Source: Mycolicibacterium arenosum
GTDB lineage: Bacteria; Actinomycetota; Actinomycetes; Mycobacteriales; Mycobacteriaceae
Direction: 5' to 3'
Length of the DNA: 64,000 nt
Assembly: GCF_024320865.1 (NCBI RefSeq)
Contig: NZ_JANDBD010000011.1
Location: 186,001 to 250,000 of the forward strand
Made by a program: the position numbers and the translations under genes. The notes beneath the pieces were generated by a model, which saw only the letters and a program-made list of their open reading frames with translations, did no database searches and had not been told where the DNA came from. Each line of letters opens with the position of its first letter. Position 1 is the stretch's first letter. This document shows, piece by piece, positions 17,607-26,612 of the stretch.

Positions 17607-18464
17607 CTAGTCCTTCGCCGTGAGCCCCAGCGGTCCCGCCAGTTCGGTGAGCGTGGGCACCAGCCTGTCCCAGCCGCCCAGCACCTGGATGCAGACGTGG
17701 TCGGCGCCGGACGCGAGGTGCTCGTTGAGCCGCGCGGCGATCGCGTCGGCCGTCCCGTGCGCGACCACCGCGTCGATCAGCTTGTCGCTGCCGGGCTTCG
17801 CGATGTCCTCGTCGGTGAAGCCCAGGCGCTTCCAGTTGTTCAGGTAGTTGGACAGATTCAGGTAGAAGTCGACGGCACCGCGGCCGACCTCGCGCGCCTC
17901 CTCGACGTTCGTGCTGAGCACCACCTTGTGCTCGGGTGCGATGTACACGGTGTTGCCGACGAGGTTGCGCGCCTGCCCGGTGTGCTCGGGCGTGGTCAGG
18001 TAGGGGTGGGCGCCCGCGCTCCGCTTGGCTGAGAGTTCGAGCACCTTCGGGCCGAGGGCCGCGACGACCCGCCTACTGGTCGGCACCTTCGCGGCATCCA
18101 GCGCATCGAGGTACTCGACCAGCACGTCGTAGGGCTTGCGGTACTCCTCGGTGTGCTCCGGGTGCCCGATGCCGATTCCGAGCAGGAACCTGCCGGGATA
18201 CGCCTTCTCCACGCGGTGGTAGGCCTCGGCGACCTCCTCGGCCTTCGCCGTCCAGACGTTGATGATGCCGGTGGCGATCTGAAGGGTCTCGGTGGCGTCG
18301 AGCAGCGGCTCGACGTAGCTCAGATCGCCCGCGGGTGACCCGCCGATCCAGATCGCCCCGTAGCCCAGCTTCTCGATCTCGACCGCCTGCTCGGTCTTGG
18401 GTGTACCGAACGTCCACACGCCGAACCGGCCGAGGTCGGGCTTGTGGGTTACAGCGTCAGTCAT
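17607..18464 (-). CDS. F420-dependent LLM-class oxidoreductase (Rv3463-like), copy 1
   Basis: 285 aa, luciferase-like TIM barrel of the F420-dependent family (TIGR03620 type). Seen: LGRFGVWTFGTP at the N-terminus, ATGIINVWTAKAEEVAEAYHR and GRFLLGIGIGHPEHTEEYRKPYD, which is the usual cofactor-binding core. Substrate unknown. Position next to rmlB matches Rv3463. It lies 15 bp after a close paralogue, so the pair is probably cotranscribed. Confidence 0.85.
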   Translation of the reverse strand: MTDAVTHKPDLGRFGVWTFGTPKTEQAVEIEKLGYGAIWIGGSPAGDLSYVEPLLDATETLQIATGIINVWTAKAEEVAEAYHRVEKAYPGRFLLGIGIGHPEHTEEYRKPYDVLVEYLDALDAAKVPTSRRVVAALGPKVLELSAKRSAGAHPYLTTPEHTGQARNLVGNTVYIAPEHKVVLSTNVEEAREVGRGAVDFYLNLSNYLNNWKRLGFTDEDIAKPGSDKLIDAVVAHGTADAIAARLNEHLASGADHVCIQVLGGWDRLVPTLTELAGPLGLTAKD

Positions 18465-18479
18465 GCGTGATCCTTCGTA

Positions 18480-19334
18480 TCAGGAGAGTCCGAGCGGGCC
18501 GGCCAACTCGGTGAGTGCGGGCACGAGCTTGTCAGTACCCGTCAGGACCTGAACCGGAACATGGTCGGCGCCCGCCGTCAGATGTTCGGTCAGCCGCGCG
18601 GCGATGGCCTCGGTGGTGCCGTATGCAATGACGGAGTCGACGAGCGCGTCGCTGCCCGGCTTGGCCACATCCGCGTCGGTGAACCCCAGGCGCTTCCAAT
18701 TGTTCAGGTAGTTCGCGAGGTTGAGGTAGATCTCGAGCGCCTTGCGGCCCACCGCGCGCGCCTGCTCGGCGTCGGTGGTCAGCACCACCTTGTGCTCGGG
18801 GGCGATGAAGGCGTCCGGCCCGATGAGTTCGCGCGCCTGTGCGGTGTGCTCGGGCGTCGTGAGGTACGGATGCGCACCCGCGCTGCGGCGGGCCGACAGC
18901 TTCAGGACCCGGGGCCCCAGCGCGGCGACGACGATGCGGTCCTTGGGCACGCCGTGCTGGTCGAGCTCGTCGAGGTAGTCGTTGAGCGCGTCGTAGGGCT
19001 TCTTGTACTCGGTGTGCGCCTCGGGGTGGCCGACGCCGATGCCGAGCAGGAACCGGCCGGGGTAGGCCTTCTCGATGCGGTGGTAGGACTCGGCGACGGG
19101 TGCTGCGGCCGCCGTCCAGATGTTGACGATGCCCGTCGCGAGCTGCAGCGAGTCCGTCGCGCCCAGGATCGGGTCGATCCACGCGAGGTCGGCTGGCGGC
19201 GAGCCACCGGCCCAGATGGCCCCGTAACCGAGAGCCTCGATGTCCGTGAGCTGCTGCGCGGACAGCTGCTGCCACTGCGAGTAGTGGCTGAACACGCCGA
19301 AACGACCGAGCTCGGGTTTGGAGGTGTGAGTCAT
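18480..19334 (-). CDS. F420-dependent LLM-class oxidoreductase, copy 2 (tandem paralogue)
   Basis: 284 aa, same family and layout as the gene downstream: LGRFGVFSHYSQWQQ, ATGIVNIWTAAAAPVAESYHR and LLGIGVGHPEAHTEYKKPYD. It differs mainly near residues 10-25, where a short insertion (SQWQQLSAQQL) changes the barrel mouth, so substrate range may differ. M. tuberculosis has one gene at this place, so this is a lineage duplication or retained ancestral pair. Confidence 0.84.
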   Translation of the reverse strand: MTHTSKPELGRFGVFSHYSQWQQLSAQQLTDIEALGYGAIWAGGSPPADLAWIDPILGATDSLQLATGIVNIWTAAAAPVAESYHRIEKAYPGRFLLGIGVGHPEAHTEYKKPYDALNDYLDELDQHGVPKDRIVVAALGPRVLKLSARRSAGAHPYLTTPEHTAQARELIGPDAFIAPEHKVVLTTDAEQARAVGRKALEIYLNLANYLNNWKRLGFTDADVAKPGSDALVDSVIAYGTTEAIAARLTEHLTAGADHVPVQVLTGTDKLVPALTELAGPLGLS

Positions 19335-19363
19335 GATCGGGTCAACCTCCTCCGATCACGCAC

Positions 19364-20878
19364 CTATTCCGTGCCCGCGGCCGACAGCTCACCCGGCGTC
19401 GGCGTCAGCGGCGGTGGTGCGACCAGCGGCAGGCACACGATGAAGCGGGTGTCACCGGGCTTGCTCTGCACCGACATGTTGCCCGCGTGCTTCTCGACGA
19501 CGATTCGCCACGCCAGATCCAGGCCGAGCCCGGTGCCCTCGCCGAACGGCTTGGTGGTGAAGAACGGCGTGAAGATGCGGTCAACGATGTCCTCGGGGAT
19601 GCCGGGGCCGTCGTCGCAGATCTCGACGCGGATCATCTCGTCGTTCTCGCGTGCGGTTCGGATGGTCAGGGTGCCGTGCCCGTCCATGGCCTGAATCGCG
19701 TTGTCGATGATGTTGGTCCAGACCTGGTTGAGATCGCCTGGGTAGCACTGCAATTCGGGCAGCGTCTGATCCATGTCCTTGCAGATGACGATCGGCCTGC
19801 CCTTGCCCTCGTGGCCGATCTTCTCGCCGAACATCATGATCGTGCTGCGCAGCAGTTCGTGCACGTTGGCGCTCTGGTAGGACCCGCGGTCCATCTGCGA
19901 GTACTGCTTCGCGCCCGCCAGCAGCGCCGAGATGCGCTTGCTGGCCTCGGCGATCTCGTTCATCTGCAGTTCGTTCTCGATGGTGTACTTCAGCCAGCCG
20001 ACCGCGGCCTGCAGCGACGCCGTGGCGTCGACTTCGTCGACCGAGGCCAGAATGCGTTCGAGCCAATCGGTGTCGAGGCCGGCTTCGACGAACGTCGGCG
20101 CGTAGTCCCACGCGCCGACGATGCCGTGATCCTCCAGCCAGTCGCCGATCGCGTCCTCGCGGTCGGACGCCTCGAGTGCGGTCAGTTCGACGGACTGCGA
20201 CTTCGCGACCTGCTCGGCGACGTCGTCCTGGATCCGGACCAGCACGCGCAACGCCTCCGGCGAGAACTTGCCGTCGGCGAGCATCGACAGCTTGTGCCGC
20301 ATCTTGCCGACCGTCTCGCGCAGGTTCGCAACGGCGCGCGCGGTGGCTGCGGCCGGGTTGTTGAGCTGATGCGTCAGGCCCGCGGTGATGGTGCCCAGCG
20401 CCAGCAGCTTCTCGCGCTGCCCGATGACCTGAGCCTGGCGGCGTCCGCCGACCAGGTGGCCCTCGAGCAGGTGCACCGCCATGGGGAACTGCGTCCGCAT
20501 GAAGGAGGCGAAGTCATTGGAGTCCAGGACGAAGCACCGGGACGGCTTGGTGAGCCGCACGGACGCCTGATAACTCTGCTCCTCGCCGGGAATGTAGGCC
20601 GACCACGCGCCGAAGTAGACACCGCGCTGCGAGGTCTGGTTGGTCTGGATGTCGACACCGCCGGAGCGCTTGGACATGACCAACTCGCCGTCGATCAGAA
20701 CGTAGAAGCACGTCGCCGGCTCGCCCTCCTGGCTGAGCGGACCCGCCGGGAAGGTGTGGATGCTGCCCGCCTCGCAGAGGATGTCGAGCTGCTCGTCGGA
20801 GAGGTCCTCGAACAGGAACAGCGTCCGCAGTTCGTCGCGGAGGCACACCTCGCCATCGGCTTCGTTGTCAGCGCCCAT
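19364..20878 (-). CDS. Cyclic-nucleotide-binding-domain histidine kinase
   Basis: 504 aa, no membrane segment. A cNMP-binding/Crp-like beta barrel occupies residues about 13-130 (FPAGPLSQEGEPATCFYVLIDGEL region). A HisKA-type helix has H170 in AGLTHQLNNPAAA, and the C-terminal HATPase domain has NQVWTNIIDNAIQAM, DDGPGIP, FFTTKPFGEGTGLGL. The usual phosphate-binding Arg cassette of true cNMP sites is not obvious, so the ligand is uncertain. It begins 15 bp after the receiver/thioredoxin-reductase-like gene, its probable phosphorylation partner. Confidence 0.85.
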   Translation of the reverse strand: MGADNEADGEVCLRDELRTLFLFEDLSDEQLDILCEAGSIHTFPAGPLSQEGEPATCFYVLIDGELVMSKRSGGVDIQTNQTSQRGVYFGAWSAYIPGEEQSYQASVRLTKPSRCFVLDSNDFASFMRTQFPMAVHLLEGHLVGGRRQAQVIGQREKLLALGTITAGLTHQLNNPAAATARAVANLRETVGKMRHKLSMLADGKFSPEALRVLVRIQDDVAEQVAKSQSVELTALEASDREDAIGDWLEDHGIVGAWDYAPTFVEAGLDTDWLERILASVDEVDATASLQAAVGWLKYTIENELQMNEIAEASKRISALLAGAKQYSQMDRGSYQSANVHELLRSTIMMFGEKIGHEGKGRPIVICKDMDQTLPELQCYPGDLNQVWTNIIDNAIQAMDGHGTLTIRTARENDEMIRVEICDDGPGIPEDIVDRIFTPFFTTKPFGEGTGLGLDLAWRIVVEKHAGNMSVQSKPGDTRFIVCLPLVAPPPLTPTPGELSAAGTE

Positions 20879-20893
20879 CGTCCTTCGCCTCTC

Positions 20894-22597
20894 CTACGTC
20901 TCAGCCAGGTACCGGTGCACGAGCATGACCGCCATCGAGCCCTCGCCGACCGCGGCGGCCACGCGCTTGGCGGAGTCCGACCGCACGTCACCCGCTACGA
21001 AGACCCCCGGAACGCTCGTCTCCAGGTGGTGCGGCGGGCGGTCCAGCATCCAGCCGCTCACCTTCGACACGTCGGGTCCCGACAGGATGAAGTCGTGATC
21101 GTCGCGGGCTATTCCCGCCTCTTCCAGCCAGTCCGTGCGCGGCGTGGCGCCGATGAAGCAGCACATGCGGTCGCACGAGACGGTCTCGGTCTCGCCGGTC
21201 TGTCGATCGGAGAGCACCAGGCTTGTCAGGCGATCTCCGTCGGCGACGGTGTCGATGACCTCCGTGCACGTCCGCACGATGATGTTCTCGGTGCGCTTGA
21301 CCCGGTCGACGAGGTACTGCGACATGCCCGCCTCGAGCGACGGTCCGCGGATCAGCATCGTCACCGTCTTGGCCGTCTGCGACATGAACATGGCCGCCTG
21401 GCCGGCCGAGTTGGCCCCGCCGACGATGTACACGTCCTCGCCTGCGCACTCCGAGTTGTCCGACACCGAGGCGCCGTAGTAGACGCCGCGGCCGATGTAG
21501 TTGCAGGCCGGATCGTCGGGGTCGTCCCAGCAGCCGGTGATGCGCAGCTGCCGGTAGTCGACGCCGGTGGCGAGGATGACCGCCCGTGCGCCGATCGTGG
21601 TGTCGTCGTTGAGCACGATGGAATGTGCAGCACCCACGCCGCCCGTCTTTAACCTGCCGGCTTCCTGGGTGGTGATGACCTCGGCGCCGAACTTCTCGGC
21701 TTGGCGCCGCGCCGACGTCGTCAGTTCGGCGCCTGAGATGCCGAACGGGAATCCGAGGTAGTTCTCGATCTTCGAGCTGCGGCCCGCCTGCCCACCAGTA
21801 GAGGACTTCTCGATGAGCACCGTCTTCAGTCCCTCGGAGGCCCCGTAGACCGCGGCGGCCAGGCCCGCGGGCCCACCGCCGATCACCGCGAGGTCGTACA
21901 TCTCCAGCGACGGACTCGTGGACAGACCGAGCAGCGTCGCCAGCTCACCATCGGTCGGCGCGACGAGCTTCTCGCCCTTCTCCGTGATGACGACGGGTAG
22001 CTGACTGTCGTCGAGGCCCGCCGCCTCCAGCAGCTGCCTGCCCTTGGGCTCGTCGGCGTTCACGCTGCGGAACGAGTACTCGTTGCGTGCCAGGAACTGC
22101 CGCACCTCCCACGACCGGTCGTTGTACCGGTGGCCGATCACCTTGGTGTACGGCATGCCGCGGTCGCCGACGGCGCGCCACTCCTCGAGCAGGCCGTCGA
22201 TGACGGGGTAGAGCTTCTCCTCGGGCGGGTCCCACGGCTTGAGCAGGTAGTGGTCGAGGTCGACGACGTTGATGGCGTCGATCGCCGCGTGGGTGTCCGC
22301 ATAGGCGGTGAGCAGCACTCGGCGGGCCAGCGGGAAGAACTCCATCGCCTGCTCGAGGAACTCGATGCCGCTCATCTGCGGCATCCGGTAGTCGGCGACC
22401 AGCACGGCGACGGTGTCGCCGCGCAACTTCAGTTCTTTGAGGGCTTCGACGGCGTCGGCACCGGATTCCGCACGGATGATGCGGTAGCGCTCGCCGTAGT
22501 GCCTGCGAAGATCGCGCGCGACGGCGCGGGAGACCGCGGGGTCGTCGTCGACGGTGAGGATTGCGGGTAAACGGGGCTGGTGTTCGGATCCGGGCAT
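20894..22597 (-). CDS. Receiver domain fused to thioredoxin-reductase-like flavoprotein lacking redox cysteines
   Basis: 567 aa. Residues about 10-135 are a response-regulator receiver (ILTVDDDPAVSR, phospho-Asp in VLVADYRMPQMSG, Lys in YLLKPWD). Residues about 150-225 resemble a thioredoxin/glutaredoxin domain (VIGHRYNDRSWEVRQFLARN), but at the CxxC place it has none. The C-terminal ~320 residues are a thioredoxin-reductase fold with FAD motif AVIGGGPAGLAAAVYG and VFVAGDVRSD; the usual CATC is replaced by GASV. The disulfide relay seems lost, so it may act as an NADPH/FAD-linked signalling output. Start MPGSEHQPRL chosen just ahead of the receiver. Operon with the downstream kinase. Confidence 0.86.
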   Translation of the reverse strand: MPGSEHQPRLPAILTVDDDPAVSRAVARDLRRHYGERYRIIRAESGADAVEALKELKLRGDTVAVLVADYRMPQMSGIEFLEQAMEFFPLARRVLLTAYADTHAAIDAINVVDLDHYLLKPWDPPEEKLYPVIDGLLEEWRAVGDRGMPYTKVIGHRYNDRSWEVRQFLARNEYSFRSVNADEPKGRQLLEAAGLDDSQLPVVITEKGEKLVAPTDGELATLLGLSTSPSLEMYDLAVIGGGPAGLAAAVYGASEGLKTVLIEKSSTGGQAGRSSKIENYLGFPFGISGAELTTSARRQAEKFGAEVITTQEAGRLKTGGVGAAHSIVLNDDTTIGARAVILATGVDYRQLRITGCWDDPDDPACNYIGRGVYYGASVSDNSECAGEDVYIVGGANSAGQAAMFMSQTAKTVTMLIRGPSLEAGMSQYLVDRVKRTENIIVRTCTEVIDTVADGDRLTSLVLSDRQTGETETVSCDRMCCFIGATPRTDWLEEAGIARDDHDFILSGPDVSKVSGWMLDRPPHHLETSVPGVFVAGDVRSDSAKRVAAAVGEGSMAVMLVHRYLAET

Positions 22598-22710
22598 CGC
22601 GTATAAGTATGCGCCGCAGGTCCAACGAATATCTTTCCAGCTACCCGGTAAGAACGGCGCATCGCGGAGAGCGAACAGATGGGTGCTGGCAGGACCCGCC
22701 GGCGACGATT

Positions 22711-22738
22711 TTGGGCAGGCCAGCACAGCGAGTACCAT
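22711..22738 (+). promoter_or_regulatory. Possible housekeeping promoter of the infA-rpmJ-rps operon
   Basis: TTGGGC (22711-22716), 16-bp spacer, TACCAT (22733-22738), in the 294-bp divergent region between the receiver/TrxR-like gene and infA. The fit to a primary-sigma promoter is fair. It would give a leader of about 150 nt ahead of infA. The rest of this divergent region shows no ORF or RNA I can name. Confidence 0.4.
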
Positions 22739-22891
22739 GGACCAACGGTGCGGCTTCCGCGCCGACTTTCTGCGTGCTCTCCTCGGATCCCAGGGAATCT
22801 TCCCGCTCCGGCTCACGTTTTCAGTCGGATCGAAGGCTGCGCCAGCACGGGCGCAAGAAATACGAAACCAAAGCAAGGATCGTCTAAGAGC

Positions 22892-23113
22892 ATGGCCAAG
22901 AAAGACGGTGCCATCGAGGTCGAGGGCCGCGTGGTCGAGCCTCTGCCCAATGCGATGTTCCGCATTGAGCTGGAGAACGGACACAAGGTGCTCGCCCACA
23001 TCAGCGGCAAGATGCGGCAGCACTACATCCGCATTCTGCCCGAGGACCGCGTCGTCGTGGAGTTGTCTCCATACGACCTGTCCAGGGGCCGCATCGTGTA
23101 CCGGTACAAGTAA
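22892..23113 (+). CDS. infA: Translation initiation factor IF-1
   Basis: 73 aa, exactly the usual length. The OB-fold protein starts [14 protein letters not shown] and ends [10 protein letters not shown], as in other actinobacterial IF-1. It binds the ribosomal A site during initiation. First gene of infA-rpmJ-rpsM-rpsK-rpsD-rpoA-rplQ-truA. Confidence 0.98.
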
Positions 23114-23158
23114 CTGCCCGACCAAGTAACTACGAGTCTGAAAAAGGATCGAACAGCC

Positions 23159-23272
23159 GTGAAGGTGAACCCGAGCGTCAAGCCGATCTGCGACAAGTGC
23201 AGGGTGATCCGCCGGCATGGGCGGGTCATGGTGATCTGCTCCGATCCCCGCCACAAGCAGCGGCAGGGCTAG
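23159..23272 (+). CDS. rpmJ: Ribosomal protein L36
   Basis: 37 aa: begins with GTG ([19 protein letters not shown]) and ends DPRHKQRQG. It is the zinc-ribbon form of L36 with C11, C14, C27 and H32. It sits 45 bp after infA with an AAAGGA box, the standard position. Confidence 0.97.
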
Positions 23273-23420
23273 CAGTCGCAGAACTGCAACACAACTGAAT
23301 GATGACCTCCCAGTACCACTGAGGGCAGACGGCCCTCATCCACGTCCGGCACGGAGGCCGGACCCCGATAGACGGGGAACGGACTGGGATCAGACCTCCG
23401 CAACGAAGGAATGACACACA

Positions 23421-23801
23421 ATGGCTCGTCTATTGGGCGTCGATCTCCCGCGCGACAAGCGCATGGAGATCGCGCTGACCTACATCTACGGCATCGGCCG
23501 TACCCGCTCCCAGGAGATCCTGGACGGCACCGGCATCAGCCGGGACCTGCGCACGAAGGATCTGACCGACGATCAGGTCACCCAGCTGCGTGACTTCATC
23601 GAAAGCAACCCCGACATCAAGGTCGAGGGTGATCTGCGCCGCGAGGTGCAGGCCGACATCCGTCGCAAGATCGAGATCGGTTGCTACCAGGGCCTGCGTC
23701 ACCGTCGTGGCCTGCCCGTGCGCGGACAGCGCACCAAGACCAACGCGCGCACCCGCAAGGGCCCGAAGCGCACCATCGCAGGCAAGAAGAAGGCCAGGTA
23801 A
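23421..23801 (+). CDS. rpsM: Ribosomal protein S13
   Basis: 126 aa, small-subunit head protein that contacts the P-site tRNA and the L5 bridge. Conserved text: GVDLPRDKRMEIALTYIYG, GCYQGLRHRRGLPVRGQRT and the basic tail ending GKKKAR. The 148-bp spacer before it carries no other gene. Confidence 0.98.
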   Translation: MARLLGVDLPRDKRMEIALTYIYGIGRTRSQEILDGTGISRDLRTKDLTDDQVTQLRDFIESNPDIKVEGDLRREVQADIRRKIEIGCYQGLRHRRGLPVRGQRTKTNARTRKGPKRTIAGKKKAR

Positions 23802-23807
23802 CCCCGG

Positions 23808-24224
23808 ATGGCACAAGCGAAGAAGGGCGGCACCGCCGCCAAGAAGGGTCAGAAGACCCGCCGCAAGGAAAAGAAGAACGTTCCGCACGGCGCCGCGCAC
23901 ATCAAGAGCACGTTCAACAACACGATCGTCTCGATCACCGATCCTCAGGGCAACGTCATCGCCTGGGCGTCGTCGGGTCACGTGGGCTTCAAGGGCTCGC
24001 GTAAGTCGACGCCGTTCGCCGCGCAGCTGGCCGCCGAGAACGCCGCGCGCAAGGCGCAGGAGCACGGTGTCAAGAAGGTCGACGTCTTCGTGAAGGGCCC
24101 CGGTTCGGGCCGCGAGACGGCGATCCGTTCGCTGCAGGCTGCCGGCCTCGAGGTTGGCGCCATTTCCGACGTCACACCGCAGCCGCACAACGGCTGCCGT
24201 CCGCCCAAGCGGCGCCGGGTCTAG
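23808..24224 (+). CDS. rpsK: Ribosomal protein S11
   Basis: 138 aa, with a Lys-rich N-terminus then HIKSTFNNTIVSITD and the C-terminal HNGCRPPKRRRV. Part of the 30S platform near the mRNA exit path. Begins 6 bp after rpsM. Confidence 0.98.
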   Translation: MAQAKKGGTAAKKGQKTRRKEKKNVPHGAAHIKSTFNNTIVSITDPQGNVIAWASSGHVGFKGSRKSTPFAAQLAAENAARKAQEHGVKKVDVFVKGPGSGRETAIRSLQAAGLEVGAISDVTPQPHNGCRPPKRRRV

Positions 24225-24238
24225 GGAGGATCTGAACA

Positions 24239-24844
24239 ATGGCTCGTTACACCGGACCCGTCACCCGCAAGTCGCGCCGCCTCGGCGTCGACCTCGTCGG
24301 CGGCGACCAGGCATTCGAGAAGCGCCCCTACCCGCCCGGCCAGCACGGCCGCGCGCGGATCAAGGAGAGCGAGTACCGCGAGCAGCTGCAGGAGAAGCAG
24401 AAGGCCCGCTTCACGTACGGCGTGATGGAGAAGCAGTTCCGTCGCTACTACGAAGAGGCCAACCGCGTCGCCGGCAAGACCGGTGAGAACCTGCTCCGCA
24501 TCCTGGAGAGCCGGCTGGACAACGTCGTGTACCGCGCCGGGCTCGCCCGCACGCGCCGCATGGCCCGCCAGCTGGTCAGCCACGGCCACTTCACCGTCAA
24601 CGGTGTGAAGGTCGACATCCCCAGCTACCGCGTCTCGCAGTACGACATCATCGACGTGCGGGACAACTCGCTGAACACGGTGCCGTTCATCATCGCGCGC
24701 GAGGTGGCGGGCGATCGGCCCATCCCGGGCTGGCTGCAGGTCGTCGGGGAGCGTCAGCGCATCCTCGTCCACCAGCTGCCCGAGCGGGCGCAGATCGACG
24801 TGCCACTCGCCGAACAGCTCATCGTCGAGTTCTACTCGAAGTAA
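24239..24844 (+). CDS. rpsD: Ribosomal protein S4
   Basis: 201 aa, 30S assembly-initiating protein. MARYTGPVTRKSRRLGVDL at the start; S4 RNA-binding domain around RLDNVVYRAGLARTRRMAR. The N-terminal zinc-finger Cys of some S4 proteins are absent, as in other actinobacteria. GGGAGG box precedes the ATG. Confidence 0.98.
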   Translation: MARYTGPVTRKSRRLGVDLVGGDQAFEKRPYPPGQHGRARIKESEYREQLQEKQKARFTYGVMEKQFRRYYEEANRVAGKTGENLLRILESRLDNVVYRAGLARTRRMARQLVSHGHFTVNGVKVDIPSYRVSQYDIIDVRDNSLNTVPFIIAREVAGDRPIPGWLQVVGERQRILVHQLPERAQIDVPLAEQLIVEFYSK

Positions 24845-24916
24845 ATAACTTTCGGTCACCCGGCCGAGAGTTGCCAGACGACATCAAATAGCGGGTGTCG
24901 AGAAGGAGATAGAAAA

Positions 24917-25969
24917 ATGCTGATTTCTCAGCGGCCCACCCTGTCCGAGGAGAGCTTGGCCGAGAACCGGTCCAAGTTCGTCATCGAGCCCCTGGAGCCG
25001 GGTTTCGGCTACACGCTCGGTAACTCGCTTCGGCGCACGCTGCTGTCGTCCATTCCGGGCGCAGCGGTCACCAGCATCCGTATCGACGGCGTGCTGCACG
25101 AGTTCACCACCGTACCCGGTGTGAAGGAAGACGTCACCGACATCATCCTGAACCTCAAGGGTCTGGTCGTGTCGTCCGAAGAGGACGAGCCGGTCACCAT
25201 GTATCTGCGCAAGCAGGGCCCCGGTGCGGTCACCGCCGGTGACATCGTTCCGCCCGCCGGCGTGACGGTGCACAACCCGGACATGCACATCGCGACGCTG
25301 AACGACAAGGGCAAGCTCGAGGTCGAGCTCGTCGTCGAGCGCGGTCGTGGCTACGTGCCCGCCGTGCAGAACAAGGCGTCGGGCGCCGAGATCGGCCGTA
25401 TCCCGGTCGATTCCATCTACTCGCCCGTGCTGAAGGTGACCTACAAGGTCGAGGCCACCCGCGTCGAGCAGCGCACCGACTTCGACAAGCTGATCCTGGA
25501 CGTCGAGACCAAGAACTCCATCAGCCCGCGCGACGCGCTGGCTTCGGCGGGCAAGACGCTCGTCGAGTTGTTCGGTCTGGCACGGGAACTCAACGTCGAG
25601 GCCGAGGGCATCGAGATCGGTCCCTCGCCCGCCGAGGCCGACCACATCGCGTCGTTCGCGCTGCCGATCGACGATCTCGAGCTCACCGTCCGCTCGTACA
25701 ACTGCCTCAAGCGCGAGGGTGTCCACACGGTGGGCGAGCTGGTCTCGCGCACCGAGTCGGACCTGCTGGACATCCGCAACTTCGGCCAGAAGTCCATCGA
25801 CGAGGTGAAGATCAAGCTGCACCAGCTGGGTCTCTCGCTGAAGGACAGCCCGGCCACCTTCGATCCTTCGGAGGTTGCGGGCTATGACGTGGCGACCGGC
25901 ACCTGGAACAGCGATGCAGGCTACGACCTGGACACCGACCAGGACTTCGCCGAAACCGAACAGCTCTAA
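24917..25969 (+). CDS. rpoA: RNA polymerase alpha subunit
   Basis: 350 aa. N-terminal assembly domain (GFGYTLGNSLRRTLLSSIPG) and C-terminal DNA/activator-binding domain with helix-hairpin-helix elements (RSYNCLKREGVHTVGEL, IRNFGQKSIDEVK). Acidic C-terminal extension. AGAAGGAGAT box before the ATG. Confidence 0.98.
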   Translation: MLISQRPTLSEESLAENRSKFVIEPLEPGFGYTLGNSLRRTLLSSIPGAAVTSIRIDGVLHEFTTVPGVKEDVTDIILNLKGLVVSSEEDEPVTMYLRKQGPGAVTAGDIVPPAGVTVHNPDMHIATLNDKGKLEVELVVERGRGYVPAVQNKASGAEIGRIPVDSIYSPVLKVTYKVEATRVEQRTDFDKLILDVETKNSISPRDALASAGKTLVELFGLARELNVEAEGIEIGPSPAEADHIASFALPIDDLELTVRSYNCLKREGVHTVGELVSRTESDLLDIRNFGQKSIDEVKIKLHQLGLSLKDSPATFDPSEVAGYDVATGTWNSDAGYDLDTDQDFAETEQL

Positions 25970-26029
25970 CACAATTCCGTCCCGGCCCTACCTGATACGG
26001 GGGCCGGCCCCGAAAAGGAGATAGTCGCC

Positions 26030-26605
26030 ATGCCCAAGCCCACTAAGGGTCCCCGCCTCGGCGGGTCGTCCTCGCACCAGAAGGCGCTGCTGGCCAACCT
26101 GGCCACGTCGCTCTTCGAGCACGGCCGCATCAAGACGACCGAGCCCAAGGCGCGGGCGTTGCGGCCCTACGCGGAGAAGCTCATCACCCACGCCAAGAAG
26201 GGCACGCTGCACAATCGGCGTGAGGTGATGAAGAAGATCCGCGACAAGGACATCGTCCACGTCCTGTTCGCCGAGATCGGTCCGTTCTTTGCCGACCGCA
26301 ACGGTGGCTACACCCGCATCATCAAGGTCGAGAACCGCAAGGGCGACAACGCCCCGATGGCGGTCATCGAACTGGTGCGGGAGAAGACCGTGACCTCCGA
26401 GGCCGACCGCGCGCGTCGGGTCTCGGGCGCCAAGAAGGCTCAGCCGGTGGCGGCCGCCGCTCCGGCTGCCGACGAGGCTCCCGTTGTCGAAGAGGCCGAG
26501 GTCGAAGACGAGGCCATCGAGGACGCCCAGGAAGCCGAGGCAGCCGACGAGGTCGCCGAGGCCGACGCCGAGTCCGCCGAGGACAAGGCTGACGACACCA
26601 AGTAG
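26030..26605 (+). CDS. rplQ: Ribosomal protein L17 with acidic C-terminal extension
   Basis: 191 aa. The first ~120 residues are a standard L17 (PKPTKGPRLGGSSSHQKAL, GPFFADRNGGYTRIIKVENR). The last ~70 are Ala/Glu/Asp-rich, an extension common in mycobacteria and probably disordered. AAAGGAGAT precedes the start. Confidence 0.97.
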   Translation: MPKPTKGPRLGGSSSHQKALLANLATSLFEHGRIKTTEPKARALRPYAEKLITHAKKGTLHNRREVMKKIRDKDIVHVLFAEIGPFFADRNGGYTRIIKVENRKGDNAPMAVIELVREKTVTSEADRARRVSGAKKAQPVAAAAPAADEAPVVEEAEVEDEAIEDAQEAEAADEVAEADAESAEDKADDTK

Positions 26606-26612
26606 TCGACCA

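Noticed and set aside
19487..21652. Long plus-strand open frame opposite the kinase and receiver/TrxR genes
   Set aside because: Antisense shadow of two strongly supported genes; composition is Val/Arg/Asp-rich without motifs.
22598..23254. Upstream extension of the receiver/TrxR-like gene across infA
   Set aside because: The extra ~219 residues are antisense to infA and rpmJ, and the receiver domain begins naturally at 22597.
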